A stretch of DNA of 64,000 nt from Neoceratodus forsteri (GCA_016271365.2 CM057454.1:694849501-694913500), one strand, 5' to 3'. Positions 33,434-44,640 are shown, counted from the first letter of the stretch. Translations and numbers: made by a program. The notes: generated by a model not told the origin, from the sequence alone.

Positions 33434-34379
33434 ACATAGATACATAGACAGTGTCAGCAGATAAGGGCCTATGGCCCACCCAGTCTGCCCATTTGAGCTT
33501 GTAAGTTCAGTTTGTTTTCCTAGAAGTCCATTTCCCCTTACCCCTGACCTCTAGAATTCCTTTATGTCTATCCCATGCATTCTTAAATCCTGTGATTGTT
33601 TCATCCCCCACCACTTCCTCTGGCAGGGTGTTCCACTTGTCCACCACCCGTTCTGTGAAGAAATTCTTTCTCATGTTTCCTCTGAATCTTCCTCCCTCCA
33701 ACTTCATCCCATGCCCTCTAGTCCTGGAACACCTTTTTTGCTTAAAGGTAGTGTTTTCCTGAGCCCTGTTTCTCCCTGTAAGATACTTGTATGTCTCTAT
33801 CATATCCCCTCTCTCCCTTCTCTCCTCCAGGGAGTACATGTTCAGTTTCTTCAACCTGTCTTCATAGGACTTGTGATGCAATCCATGCACCATCTTTGTT
33901 GCCCTCCTCTGAACCTTCTCTACCCTGTCTATGTCCTTACATAGGTATGGTCTCCAGAACTGTACACTGTACTCAGGTGGGGCCTCACTAGTGTCTTGTA
34001 TAGCAGAATTATGACCTCCTTTTCCTGCTGGTGATGCCCTGCCTATACATCCCAGCATCCTATTTGCTTTACCTGATGCCTTGTCACACTGTTTCCCTAC
34101 CTTGAGGTCATCAGAGATGACAACCCCAAGATCCGTTCCTGCTTGGTGCATGCTATATCCTCACCCCCAACTGATATATTGTGCCAGGGTTTTTGTGCCC
34201 CATATGCATTATCTTGCACTTCTTTGCATTGAATTTCAACTGCCAAACCCTTGACCATTCTTCAAGTTTCTGCAGGTCCCTTCTCATTCTGTCTACACCC
34301 TCTGGTGTGTCTACTCTGTTACAGAGCTTTGTGTCATCAGCGAACAGTGAAATTCTGCCTTCTAGATCCTGTGTTATTA
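33434..34379 (-). mobile_element. CR1-type LINE insertion splitting the Helitron gene
   Basis: The 3' end lies at the left (plus-strand ACATAGATACATAGAC) and the copy is 5'-truncated at the right. A minus-strand frame of ~200 codons (33507-34151) keeps the C-terminal RT/tail wording LGVVISDDLKV, QFWRPYLCKDIDRVEKVQRR, LKKLNMYSLEERRERGD and NFFTERVVDKWNTLPEEVV. It is flanked by ACTAAT at 33428-33433 and 34380-34385, a probable 6-bp target-site duplication. It is the least damaged of the 3'-end copies in this window. Confidence 0.92.
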
Positions 34380-34385
34380 ACTAAT

Positions 34386-35880
34386 GTTTGTTAGTGGTTC
34401 AGCTGGCACAGGAAAGAGTTTCCTGATTGAAGCCGTCACTGCAGAAGTATGGAGTGTGACAGGCTCTTCAATGTCTGTTGCTGTAACTGCTCCCACAAGA
34501 CTAGCAGCATACAACATTGGTGGAGTAACATTACACCGTCTCTTTGTGTTGCCAGTCGAACATGGGAGAACTGGAGAGTATCGTAAACTGTCATTTGAGG
34601 TTGCATCTCAGCTCCATTCCATGTTCACAAAGATGCAGTTACTCATCGTTGACGAAATCAGCATGGTCTCCAATGTCATGCTTGCCCGTATTCATCTAAG
34701 TCTACAGCAGATCTTAGGTACTGACGATGGAGTGCCATTTGGTGGCAAAAGTATACTTGTGTTGGGAGACTTTTTACAACTTGCACCAGTCAATGCAGAG
34801 CATGTATTTACAACTCTGACTGCCAAGCAAGCTAAGAATATCCTCGGTTGCTTTCCAGGCTATAACATAGGGGAATTATTTACCTATGTTGAGTTGTCTG
34901 AGAACATGCGCCAAAGTGGTGATCTAGCTTACAAATCACTTTTAGATGAAGCTCGTACAAGTTCTCTATCACCAGAACATGTTTGAATGTTAAATGATCG
35001 AAAAATCACAGTACATAGTACATGCATAGAAACAGCATGTAATGTCTTCAGCGATATATACTCTACTGGCAGACACATAGTGTGTCTTATGCCACGACTA
35101 AATAAATGCACTGAATTCAACAATCTAATGCTGCAGAGAGAAAACCAAGAGATTCTAACTCTGCATGCAGTTGATACAGTTGATGGCGTTATTCTTAGTT
35201 GAAAGCTAGTAGCAAAGATGACTGAACGACTAAGTGAACTGAAGTCAGATGTTTCACGAACAGCTGGCCCTAGTAGCTGTTCTCACAGTTTGTAAGAATG
35301 CACGTATCATGCTGCGCCGTAATCTAGATGTAGAACAAGGTATGGTAAACGGTGCCATGGGAAACATCATTGACTTTGTCTACAATGTCCAGAAGACATA
35401 TATTGAGACACTTGTAGTGCACTTTGACAACACGCAGCAGTCTGTACACATAGATCGAACCTGCGTTAAATTCCAGGTTTTCAAGGATGTCTATGTAAAC
35501 AGAAAACAGTTCCCATTATGTGTTGCATATGCTGTCTCCATTCACAAATCTCAGGGATTGAGTTTGGATTCAGCAATGGTAGACATAGGTACAGACATTT
35601 TCAAGGATGGCATGAGCTATGTCGCACTTTCACGTGTACGCAGCCTTTCTGGATTGCACATCATTAGTATAGCACCTCAGAAAATACGAGCTGACAAGCG
35701 ATGTATTCTTGAGTACAACAGGTTATGTACTCTACATCAGCCACAAATGTCTTTAATACCACTGCCTACATATCTGTCTGTCTCACACAATTCAGTCACA
35801 GCTAGAGGTAGCAACAAACAGCAGCAAGCTTCCAAAAGTGATTCAACAAAAAAGAGTTCAGCAAAGGCCACAACTTCAAG
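34386..35880 (+). pseudogene. Helitron PIF1-type helicase domain
   Basis: SF1B helicase motifs in order: Walker A GSAGTGKS (34396-34419), VTAPTRLAAYNIGGVTLH for motif Ia, Walker B LLIVDEISM (~34642-34665), GDFLQLAPV (34765-34791) for motif III and VELSENMR for motif IV. After the breaks come NARIMLRRNLDVEQGMVNGA, IHKSQGLSLDSAMVD for motif V and YVALSRVRSLSGLH (from 35618) for motif VI. Breaks are TGA at 34984 and 35200, and one extra C in the CCC at 35268-35270. The helicase unwinds the displaced strand during rolling-circle transposition. A lysine/serine/threonine-rich tail follows 35730. Confidence 0.93.
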
Positions 35881-35883
35881 TAA

Positions 35884-36691
35884 ACATTCACAACCAGCAA
35901 TTCGTCAGAAATCAGTTGGTGTAGCTGCTGTACCAGTCTTGACAACAGCACTAGAGTAAACTGCTATGCTAACTCAGCTATGCAAGTTTTCTACACATGC
36001 CGCACTTTGTGCAGGCAATATCTGCTTCACAAGACAATCCCTATCAAACACTTTGAAGCAGATTATCAACATGACTTCTGACCACTCTAACAATGTACAG
36101 TCGCTAACACCACTACGACAGGTGTTAGCTACATATGCTGGATGTAGTACGTTTGCTGCAGACATACAGCAAGACACTACTGAGTTTATGATGGCTGTCA
36201 TAAACAACCTGGATGAAGACGGCACCCCAATGTGGCAGTACTTCACAGTAACATATGTTACAAAATATGTATGTGTTTCATGTGGCAATTCACAGCGTGA
36301 AACCACACAAGACATGCTGTGGATTACTCTCTTTGTCCCTGAAACCAAAAGTGTCAAATTTCGACAGCTATTCACCAATGCTGAATGTAGTCATGCCTGT
36401 GGAAGGTGTGGAGGCAGATGCACTCAGTCCATACATCTCAGGAGTTCATCTCAATATCTGTTGCTTATGTTGCACAGATTTGACCCCCACAGGCTCAGAG
36501 TTGATACTCCTATCACAGATTACACAGCTAGTAGAATAGTCTTCAACCAATCAGTGTTTGACACTCACAGTATAATCTATCACCATGGTCAATCCATGCA
36601 TTCTGGGCATTACACCTCATTACTAAGGTGCAGAACTGGATGGTTAGAGTGTGACGACTCTACAAGCAGTTTTAAACAGAGACTGCCATGA
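35884..36691 (+). pseudogene. C-terminal USP-type (C19) deubiquitinase domain of the Helitron
   Basis: The catalytic Cys box reads NCYANSAMQVFYTC (Cys codon 35962-35964) in one frame. After a one-base frame change near 35985-36005 the long frame to 36691 carries the remaining USP landmarks: the Gln-Gln-Asp box QQDTTEFMMAVINNL (36167-36211), CxxC pairs at 36272-36283 and 36398-36409, YLLLMLHRF, and the His box SGHYTSLLR (His 36608-36610) followed by WLECDD. These are the core motifs of ubiquitin-specific proteases, which remove ubiquitin from substrates. The module directly follows the helicase tail. It is compact at roughly 250 residues. I see no OTU motif. Confidence 0.87.
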
Positions 36692-37147
36692 CACTTGAAA
36701 AATGCATATCTTCTAATATTGAAGAATTATGACAACCTTCATATTTCAGAAGAATAGGACAAAACATGTTGCATTTAAAAATGACTACTTTTCCAAAAAC
36801 ATTCATGCCTCATTACAATGTTGTATAATGTATGACTCTAAATAAACCATCCAATTGCAACAAAATGGAATTCTAACAGAGACATTACATACACTGTAAC
36901 ATGTAAGATCTTGTGTGGATCAGTGACTACATGAAAATTGTTGTAGTGGCTTCAATCGGCGCCAACAATATTCACAGTCACTAGGGAAACCATGATTACA
37001 TGTCTATCAAAGATTGTACATCTAAAAACTGAAGCCTTACTGCTCTCCTCCTCTCTACATATCTTTAATTATCCATGTATCAACTCATGCATAACAACAA
37101 ATTTATATGAGTTATAAAGTGTTACTCTTTGCAAACAAAGAGAAGTT

Positions 37148-37173
37148 CTCAGTTATCATCGTAAATAACTGAG
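37148..37173. repeat. Hairpin in the first 3' unit
   Basis: CTCAGTTAT at 37148-37156 pairs with ATAACTGAG at 37165-37173, a 9-bp perfect stem with an 8-base loop. Short subterminal hairpins are typical of Helitron 3' ends, but no CTRR end was identified after it. Confidence 0.7.
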
Positions 37174-37686
37174 CAACTTCTAACATTCAACAAACATTCC
37201 ACTCTGTCTCAAGTTGTCTACCAACACTTCCATTTGATCTTCTAATATTGAAGAATTATGATAACCTTCATATTTCAGAAGAATAGGACAAAACATGTTC
37301 CATTTAAAACATGACTACTTTGTCCCCAAAACATTCATACCTCATTACAATGTTGTATAATGTATGACTCTAAACAAACCATAACATTTCAACAAAATGC
37401 AATTCTGACAGAGACATTCCATACAGTATAACATGTAAGATCTTGTGTGGATCAGTGACTACATGAAAGTTGTTGTAGTGGCTTCAGTCGATGCCAACAA
37501 TATTCACAGTCACTAGTGAAACCATGGTTACATATGTATCAAAGATTGTACAGCTAAAAACTGAGGACTTACTGCTCTCCTCCTCTGTACATATCTTTAA
37601 GCATCCATGTATCAACTCATACATAACAACAAATTATCAACAGATATGACTTATAAGCTGTTACTCTTTGCAAACAAAGAGAACTT

Positions 37687-37712
37687 CTCAGTTATTATCG
37701 TAAATAACTGAG
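37687..37712. repeat. Hairpin in the second 3' unit
   Basis: The same stem is conserved (CTCAGTTAT with ATAACTGAG) while one loop base differs from the first unit. The stem has thus been kept in both copies. Confidence 0.7.
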
Positions 37713-37775
37713 CTACATTTCTAACATTCAGCAAACATTCCACTCTGTCACAAGTTGTCTATCAACACTTCAATT

Positions 37776-39370
37776 TGTCTATTGACTCTTGACATATAGA
37801 GAACATCATTCGGTCACCATGCAACAGTGTAGAACTATCACGCTTTCATGCCTAATACTAGTATTGTACATATGTAAAAATAACTACCTTTATTGATAAT
37901 GCAAGAAGCTGAATTACACAACTGTAAATAAGAACCAATTGCAGAATCTCATTTACTGACTTTTACATGTGTTTGCAATTACTTGTGCATAATATAAACA
38001 TTTGTATTCAGGTGTACATTGTTAATAACTAGTTTGATACCTGTACTAAAAATACTAGTGTAGCACTAAGTACAAGTGAATGTTTTACATATTCAGCACT
38101 ATACTAACTACATTTAATTAACCATCGTTTGTTAAAAATACATTCCATGCACAGTTTTAGTATTTGTAAGTTAAGAATTTACATAGAAGCCAATGTAAGA
38201 ATTGATAATATGTCATTTGTTCATGTAAAAATATTATATTTTTTAAACTTGTCACATAAGTAATTCTACCGTATGTAAAAAATATTGACAATTGTAAATC
38301 AGACACTGTTACTGATCACAACACACTGCATACCTGTTCCTGACAATATTTATGATCGCCTCAATTGAGGGGTCGGTTGGGAATTTTCCATTTGCACCTA
38401 GTCAGTGACATATTATTAAATAACACCAATCAAATGTCACAAAACTGACATTTTTGTATATTGTGTTACTTAGACAGTGAGCATATGGTTTTTCACCCAC
38501 CCCAGGAACATCCACATTGGCAGTCACACAATTACAACAAAACACTTGTATATCATGTGTGTAATCACACTTCACAACCTACTGACATTGCCTTATTAAC
38601 ATACCACACAAGTAATGCACTACACATAATTACAACATACAACCATTTTTAAAAAAGTTACATTTTTTTACAAACTGCATTCACATTCAATAGTAAATAT
38701 ATAATGAAGCGCCACAGCTTCAGCCTGACTATTAGAATTCCAGGTCGAATGTCAGAAACTACTTCCTCACATAAAGAGTAGTGAGTACTGAAACATAACT
38801 AGAAACACACAACACCTGATTAGTTTCCTATAATATCACATACTTACTCCAATCCATATTATACAGTTCTTATTATTCTTACACATTTACATATATGACA
38901 AGCAATGATTGCACACATACAAAGATTGTATTGTGAGACTGCTTCTGTTAACTAAATTTCACTCTTGATTGGACCTTTTCTCCATTTCACAAATTGGCAA
39001 TAATTTTTTTCAAACCATAACCACCTGTGTCGACTCTTTACTTTAAATACCATTATGACATAAAAATAAGTGTCTATGATGTAAGCATACAAATCAATGT
39101 TAACTAATACTGCTACAACTATACCTCCATCAATTTGTTTGGTACCTATGACATACAGTCAGTATCACAGCATATGCAATGATGTGGGACATTGCATGTC
39201 ACATTTTACAGAATTCCTAACAGTGTAAAAAACTCAGAAATGTACTTACTTTTCCTGTGCCTGTGCAGTCATTATTACTATACCAAGGTGCCACACATCA
39301 GCACCTAACAGGTCACGGCTGTGACTATACATGTACCATTCAGTCACTACTATGTGTACTTCAGAGTCTG
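37776..39370. other. AT-rich, no gene recognised
   Basis: Strongly AT-rich sequence with no recognisable gene, RNA gene or element end. Confidence 0.4.
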
Positions 39371-39502
39371 ACAAAATGGAGGTTTCTCATTGGCTGCAAA
39401 CATCCTAACAACCTTATGTTAATCTTTTATTACCATACATGAAGAGGTTAATGATATACTGAACAAGGTTTAAAACTGTTTAAAAACATGTTTCATTATT
39501 AT

Positions 39503-39652
39503 AGCAATAAGTCACTCCCAAGAATTGTGTTAATGGTCAGTCAATCACCCTGTAGAGACATGTGCCACTCGGCCACACCTCGTGCCACAGCACACCCCTA
39601 GAACGTGATTAATAGACCATTAACATAACCCCTTGTCATGCCCTATTAATTA
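39503..39652. mobile_element. Palindromic MITE, copy 4
   Basis: AGCAATAAG left and CCCTATTAATTAA right, with GTTAATGGTCAGTCAATCAC and GTGATTAATAGACCATTAAC arms around a GCCACTCGGCCACACCTCGTGCCAC-type centre. Confidence 0.82.
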
Positions 39653-39800
39653 ATTATAAAAAGGGTCTCAGAAACTGAGCTTTCTGACCAGCTGCAAACA
39701 TTCTAACAGACTTCTGTAAATCTTTTATTTACATACATACAGAGGTTAACCATTTCCTGAACAAGCTTTTAAACAGTTTAAAAACATTTTTATAATAATA

Positions 39801-39949
39801 GCAATAAGGCATTACTAACGGCAATGATAATAGTCAGTTAATCACCCTATCGGACATATGCCACTCGGCTACACCTCGTGCCACAGTACGCCTTGAAGGT
39901 GATTAACAGACCAGTAACATAACCCTGCATCATGCATTATTGCTTAATT
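39801..39949. mobile_element. Palindromic MITE, copy 5
   Basis: GCAATAAGGCATTAC left and GCATTATTGCTTAATT right, with AGTTAATCACCC and GGTGATTAACAGACCAGTAAC arms. It lies 298 bp from copy 4 as part of the tandem units. Confidence 0.82.
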
Positions 39950-40739
39950 GAATTTAAATAACTGTATAGCCCACAAGTCCCCGGACATCCCTTTTTCAGT
40001 GGTGACCCAGAAAGCAAACAGTAGATCAAATAGAACACAATTGTACATATACAAGCTGAGGGTATACAGTATGCTTCAGTTTACAAATACATCTGTGTGG
40101 TAATCTACACCTACAATTACAATATACTACCTAACTTTGTCTGACATTGGGTGCTCCTGCCTACCCAACCCTGCTGGTAATCTCTTGTGTCACAGTAACA
40201 CCAACAGCAATGCAAACAGAAGCGCTAACAGTGGCACATATGGTAACAGAAGTGAGAATGAGAGCATAAATGGCAATGCACACAGTGACACAGATGACAA
40301 CGATCTGCCACGTGATGTGTTAAATGGAGGTTTGTAATTCCTGCAAACATCCTAACAGCCTTATGTTAATCTTTTATTGACATACATGATGAGGTAAACC
40401 ATTTACTGAACAAGGTTTAAGACCCGGGATGCACATTGGTTGTCGTTAGACGTAACTCTCACCCCATCACGTGTGTAAAGCAGCAAAAGTATAGGAGAAT
40501 AAGGTGATAGTTAGAACCCACGATCCAAATGTGCACCCCAATGCCGGTTGAGGGGTGGGCGAGGGGGTCAAAGGGTGGTTTTCAACCCTAACAACGGATT
40601 TCCTCACTTTTGTCACTGTGGAACAACCCTAACTACTGCATTAAATGGAGTTTTTTTGCCTCTAATTTCCCTTCTTTTTGAGAATGATAACGAGAAATAG
40701 TGAATGTAATGCAGTGGCAGGAGCACCGCACTACCACCA

Positions 40740-41110
40740 CATGATGTCTTATGGCATACTAACAGGAACAGCAATGCAAACAGAAGCACTAACAGTAGCG
40801 CACAAGGTGACACAAGCACAAATGAGAACAGAAAGGGCAATGAACACGGTGGAGTAGATGAGAACGTTGTGCCACGTGATGTCTTGTCACATAGTAACAT
40901 GGTGCCTGTAAATGGAAATATCAATGGGCATGGTGACGCAAAGTGAAACAGAAAGAGAAACAGTACGGTAGACACAAATGGCAAAAAAGTTGCAGAAACG
41001 CAATCGCAAATGAAAACGCAAAGGATAACACACATGGTGGCAAAGATGTCAATGGTAAGTTAAGCAGACGCAGAACCACAAGCAGAAAGGGCAACAGTAA
41101 CATTAATGTA
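40740..41110 (+). repeat. Degenerate AACG/GCAAA cassette, left arm A
   Basis: Low-complexity run of words such as GCAATGCAAACAGAAGC, GGTGACACAAGCACAAATG and AACGCAATCGCAAATG with a loose 6-bp rhythm. It reads as N/G/S-rich peptides in several frames, so it is unlikely to be a protein gene. Confidence 0.7.
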
Positions 41111-41144
41111 AGCGGACAGGCTGGTTTCTTAAAGCAGCAAGTAT

Positions 41145-41780
41145 AGGAGAATGGGGTGAGAGTTAGAACCCACGATCCCAATGCACACCCCAGTGCAAGT
41201 TGGGGGTGGGAGGGGTCCAAGGGGTTTTCAACCTAACAGCGAATTTCCTCACTTTGTCGCTGTGGAACAACCCTAACAAATGCATCAAATGGAGTTTTTG
41301 CCTCTAATTGCCCTTCTTTTGAGAATGATAATGAGAAATAGTGAATGTAATGCAGTGACAGAAGCACAGGTTAGGACCCGATCCCAATGCACACCCCAGT
41401 GCAAGTTGGGGGTGGGCGGGGGTCAAGGGGTTTTCAACCTAACAGCGAATTTCCTCACTTTTGTCGCTGTGGAACAACCCTAACAAATGCATCAAATGGA
41501 GTTTTTGCCTCTAATTGCCCTTCTTTTGAGAATGATAATGAGAAATAGTGAGTGTAATGCAGTGGCGGGAGCAGGGTTAGGACCCACGATCTCAATGCAC
41601 CCAGTGCCGGTTGGGGGGTGGGCGGGGGGCCAAGGGTTTTCAACCCTAACAGCAAATTTCCTCACTTTTGTCGCGTGGAACAACCCTAACTAATGCATTA
41701 AATGGAGTTTTTCCTCTAATTGCCCTTCTTTTTGAGAATGATAACGAGAAATAGTGAATGTAATGCAGCGGCGGGAGCGC
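41145..41780 (+). repeat. ~207-bp tandem repeat, three units
   Basis: The junction GTGAATGTAATGCAGTG recurs at 41341, 41549 (GTGAGTG) and 41754. Each unit holds CCAATGCACACCCCAGTGC, GGGTGGGCGGGGG, the terminal module (TTTCCTCACTTTTGTCGC) and TTGAGAATGATAATGAGAAA. It arose by local tandem duplication of the outer module within the left arm. Confidence 0.9.
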
Positions 41781-42135
41781 GGGGCAACAGGGACAGCAAT
41801 GCAAACAGAAATGCTAACAGTGGGGCACACGGTAACACAAGTGTAAAGGAGAACAGAAAGGGTAACGCACATGGTGGCGTAGATCGGAACGGTCTGCCAC
41901 GTGATGTGTTGTCACAGAGTAACATGGTGCCTGCAAACAGAAATGTCAATGGGCATGATGACATAAAGTGAAACAGAAAGATAAACAGTACTGTAGACAG
42001 AAATCGCAAAAAATAACAGAAACGCAAGCGCAAATAAAAACGCAAAGGATAACGCACATGGTGGCACAGACGTCAACGGTAAGTGAAACGGTTACGTAAC
42101 CGCAAGTGGAAAGGGCAACAGTAACAGTAATGTAA
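41781..42135 (+). repeat. Degenerate AACG/GCAAA cassette, left arm B
   Basis: Second copy of the low-complexity cassette (AACAGAAATGCTAACAGTGG, AACGCAAGCGCAAATAAAAACG, GGTTACGTAACCGCAAG), matching 12600-12800 in the solo arm and, inverted, 44700-45300. Confidence 0.72.
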
Positions 42136-42199
42136 GTGCACGGGCTGGTTTTCCCTAAAACCTGTTTAGAGAAAGACAGTGAGTACAAATAATGTATGC

Positions 42200-43505
42200 A
42201 TAATAATGAGTATCGGCGTAGAAAATGAGAACTTGGAATACTAAATATGTTATATCTCAGGAACCGTACGACATAGAAAAAAATTTTTAAAGTCATATTA
42301 TTTACAACTGTCCTGGCTAATTTGGCATTTAGCCCCTATGGGGCTAAGAATTTTCTAATGACGTCTGTATCTCTTTTATTTCGAGATCACGGGCCCTGAA
42401 AACACAGCGAATGCCGTAATGTTATCCTATGGGAAAAAAGAAGTTTGAAGCACCATAACTTTGCCTCCTGTAATATTTTTCACCAAACCACTGAAAGGCA
42501 CATCTGTGGGCTGTTGGCTGTCTTCCCTCCAAATTTCAGCAAAAAAGACCAAACCGTTATTTTACAGCAGGGATCCAAAGGATTTCTGTAATGCGTTGGG
42601 CGCCGTAATGTTATCCTATGGGAATAAATGTCAATTTTGGAGTGCCGTAACTTTGCCGCCATGTAATACTTTTTTACCAAGCAACTGAAAGGCACATCTG
42701 TGAGATGTTGGCTCCGTTCCTCAAATTTCAGCCCAAAACTCCCAACGGTTCTTTTGCAGCGTAGTGCAAAGAATCGCTGTCACTTTCCCACAGATGGAAA
42801 ACTACTGTCGAAATTCGAAAGCTTTAGCTGCGAAACCGCACTTCGGAGAACCCAGTAATTTGCTAAAGTATTTTTCCAGAATTTGAAAACATATTTCTGG
42901 GTACTTCCTACAAAATAAAGACATGACAAGCATCCTCAGGGCCCGACTGGGTGAATACAAAAGAATTAGGTTGCTAGAGGGTCTCAAATTTAAATGCCAA
43001 CCATTTTTCTGATCACCAACTGAAAACAAAATGGCCGATTTGCGAAAGTAACAGGCCCATTTGCGAAAATAAAAATGCATTTGCGACACTGTCGAACTTT
43101 TTGTTAACTTTTCCCATTGACTTATAATGGGAAACTGTTTTTTGAATAACTTTTGAACCGTTTAATATTTTTTCACCAAATCTTCAAAAGGCACATTGGG
43201 GACCCTGGCTGCATGTTCCCTGAAGATTTTGTGCCGGTCGCACAACCCATACGACCTGTAGGCACGACCATAGAATTCCAGGAAAAGCGTAAACGTGTGC
43301 ACAGATCACACTTAATAACTCCACAGCCATATATCTGACTGGTATGAAACTTGGCAAATCCCAAGGCCTATGGTTCTTGATCATGTATTCCAAATTTCAG
43401 GCAAATCCATCAAACAGTTGCAAAGTTATTAAGGTGCAAATTTTTGGGGTTTAACATAGAAATGGCTCCTCAACCCTAACTATAGTGGCACTACCGTGCC
43501 ACTAT
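42200..43505 (+). repeat. Inner left arm of the giant palindrome
   Basis: Non-coding arm with an internal ~190-bp repeat: TAATGTTATCCTATGGGAA followed by GCACCATAACTTTGCC or GTGCCGTAACTTTGCC occurs at 42417 and 42607, each followed by CTGAAAGGCACATCTGTG. The last ~370 bp match 13.13-13.50 kb almost block for block. Confidence 0.85.
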
Positions 43506-44640
43506 AATATATATATTATGGTGGCATGGTAGTGTCACCATAGTTAGGGTTGAGTACCCCATTTAAGGTTAAATGGTGAAATGTTGCACCTTAATAACTT
43601 TGCCACCATACATCAGAGTTGCCTGAAATTTGGCAGGCATGGAACAGTAGCATAAATCTTGGGATATGGCAAGTTTTGTACCAGTCAGATATATGGTTGT
43701 GGAGGTATTAAGCAACATTCTGGAGCACATTTACACTTTTTTGTGCATTCTTTGCTCATGCCTACAGGTCGCACGCTTTGGCCGGCCAGTCTGAAAACAT
43801 CAGTGAACATGCATCTGGGGTCCCCAATGTGCCTTTTGAAGATTTCATGAAAAAATATTGAACAGATTAAAAGTTATTTAGAAAACAAATTTCCCATTAT
43901 AGCCAATGGAAAAAGTTAACAAAAAGTTTGACAGTGTAGCAAATGCAGTTTTAAGTGTCACAAATGACCCCTGTAGTGTTGAGAGTCAGCCATTTTTTTC
44001 AGTTACTGATCACTGAAATGCTTGGCATTTAAAACTGGGATCCTTTAAGGACACAATTCTTTTTGTGTTTACCTAGTCGAGCCCTGAGGATGCAAAGCAT
44101 GTCTTTATTTTGAGGTTAAACACTGCAGAAATATGTTTTGAGCCACAAATATTATCGCAAAGTAGTGTCGCACCTGCGATACTTTCATGATTTTTTGCCA
44201 AAGTGTCACAAATCACAACACAACTTTGCAACAATATGGCCAAAATAACAGAAATTGTTTGTCACACTGCTGCAAAAGAACGGTTTGGTCTTTTGCAATG
44301 AAATTTGATGGGAAGAAAGCCAACATCCCACAGATGTGCCTTTCAGTGGTTTGGTGAAAAAATATTGCAGGGATGCAAAGTTACTATACTCCGAAGTTGG
44401 CACTTTCTCTCATAGACCAACATTGCGGCATCCGCTGTGCCTTTCATGGCCCATATCTCGGAAACAGTGCAAGATACGGGGTTTTCGTCGGAAAACTGCT
44501 TAGCCCCCTGGGAGCTAAGTGTTAAGTGCTAACCTGGCCTGGAAAGTCATGAACCATATGAAATTTAAATTTTTTTTCTATGTCGTAAGGTTCCTGAGAT
44601 ATAAGCAATTTACTATTCCAAGTGCTCATTTTCTGGTCCG
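43506..44640 (-). repeat. Inner right arm of the giant palindrome
   Basis: Reverse-complement counterpart of 42200-43505, more diverged and slightly shorter. It starts GTGGCATGGTAGTG and CATAGTTAGGGTTGAG, then CACCTTAATAACTTTGCC, and ends near CTATGTCGTAAGG, TTCCTGAGATATAAGC and TATGCATACATTCTTTG. Confidence 0.85.

Larger units (their letters stand above)
29212..37775 (+). mobile_element. Helitron-like element with Rep, PIF1 helicase and USP modules
   Basis: A chain of collinear plus-strand frames gives an N-terminal region, a DUF6570-like cysteine region, a Helitron Rep domain, a coiled linker, a PIF1 helicase and a C19 ubiquitin-specific protease. Helitrons move by rolling-circle replication using the Rep and helicase. 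Known animal Helentron variants may carry OTU proteases and endonucleases; here the protease module is USP-like. The gene is inactive because of stops, small shifts and a CR1 insertion at 33434-34379. The 3' side has a tandem duplication with hairpins. The termini are not defined; the left limit is placed at a polypyrimidine tract plus AG (29212-29230) that could be a splice acceptor. Confidence 0.88.
36711..37775. repeat. 529-bp tandem duplication downstream of the Helitron gene
   Basis: TTCTAATATTGAAGAATTATGA occurs at 36711 and again at 37240, and the following ~529 bp match closely (AGATCTTGTGTGGATCAGTG, TTGTTGTAGTGGCTTCA, GCAAACAAAGAGAA). An AATAAA at 36841 is lost in the second unit. 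Each unit contains the same hairpin. It is probably part of the element's 3' region. Confidence 0.93.
39371..40425. repeat. ~300-bp tandem units carrying a MITE
   Basis: TGCAAACATCCTAACA occurs at about 39395, 39695 and 40344. It is followed in each by TTAATCTTTTATT, GAGGTTAA or GAGGTAAACC, and CTGAACAAG. The first two units continue into TTTAAAAACAT and a MITE copy; the third stops after GAACAAGGTTTAAG at 40420. Unit length is about 300 bp. A related older copy is at 25875-26338. Confidence 0.85.

Noticed and set aside
30322..35202. Stop-codon readthrough or recoding as an explanation for the TGA codons
   Set aside because: Frameshifts and a CR1 insertion in the same gene show it is a pseudogene. 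CGA decay explains TGA more simply, although a comparison of copies is needed to be sure.
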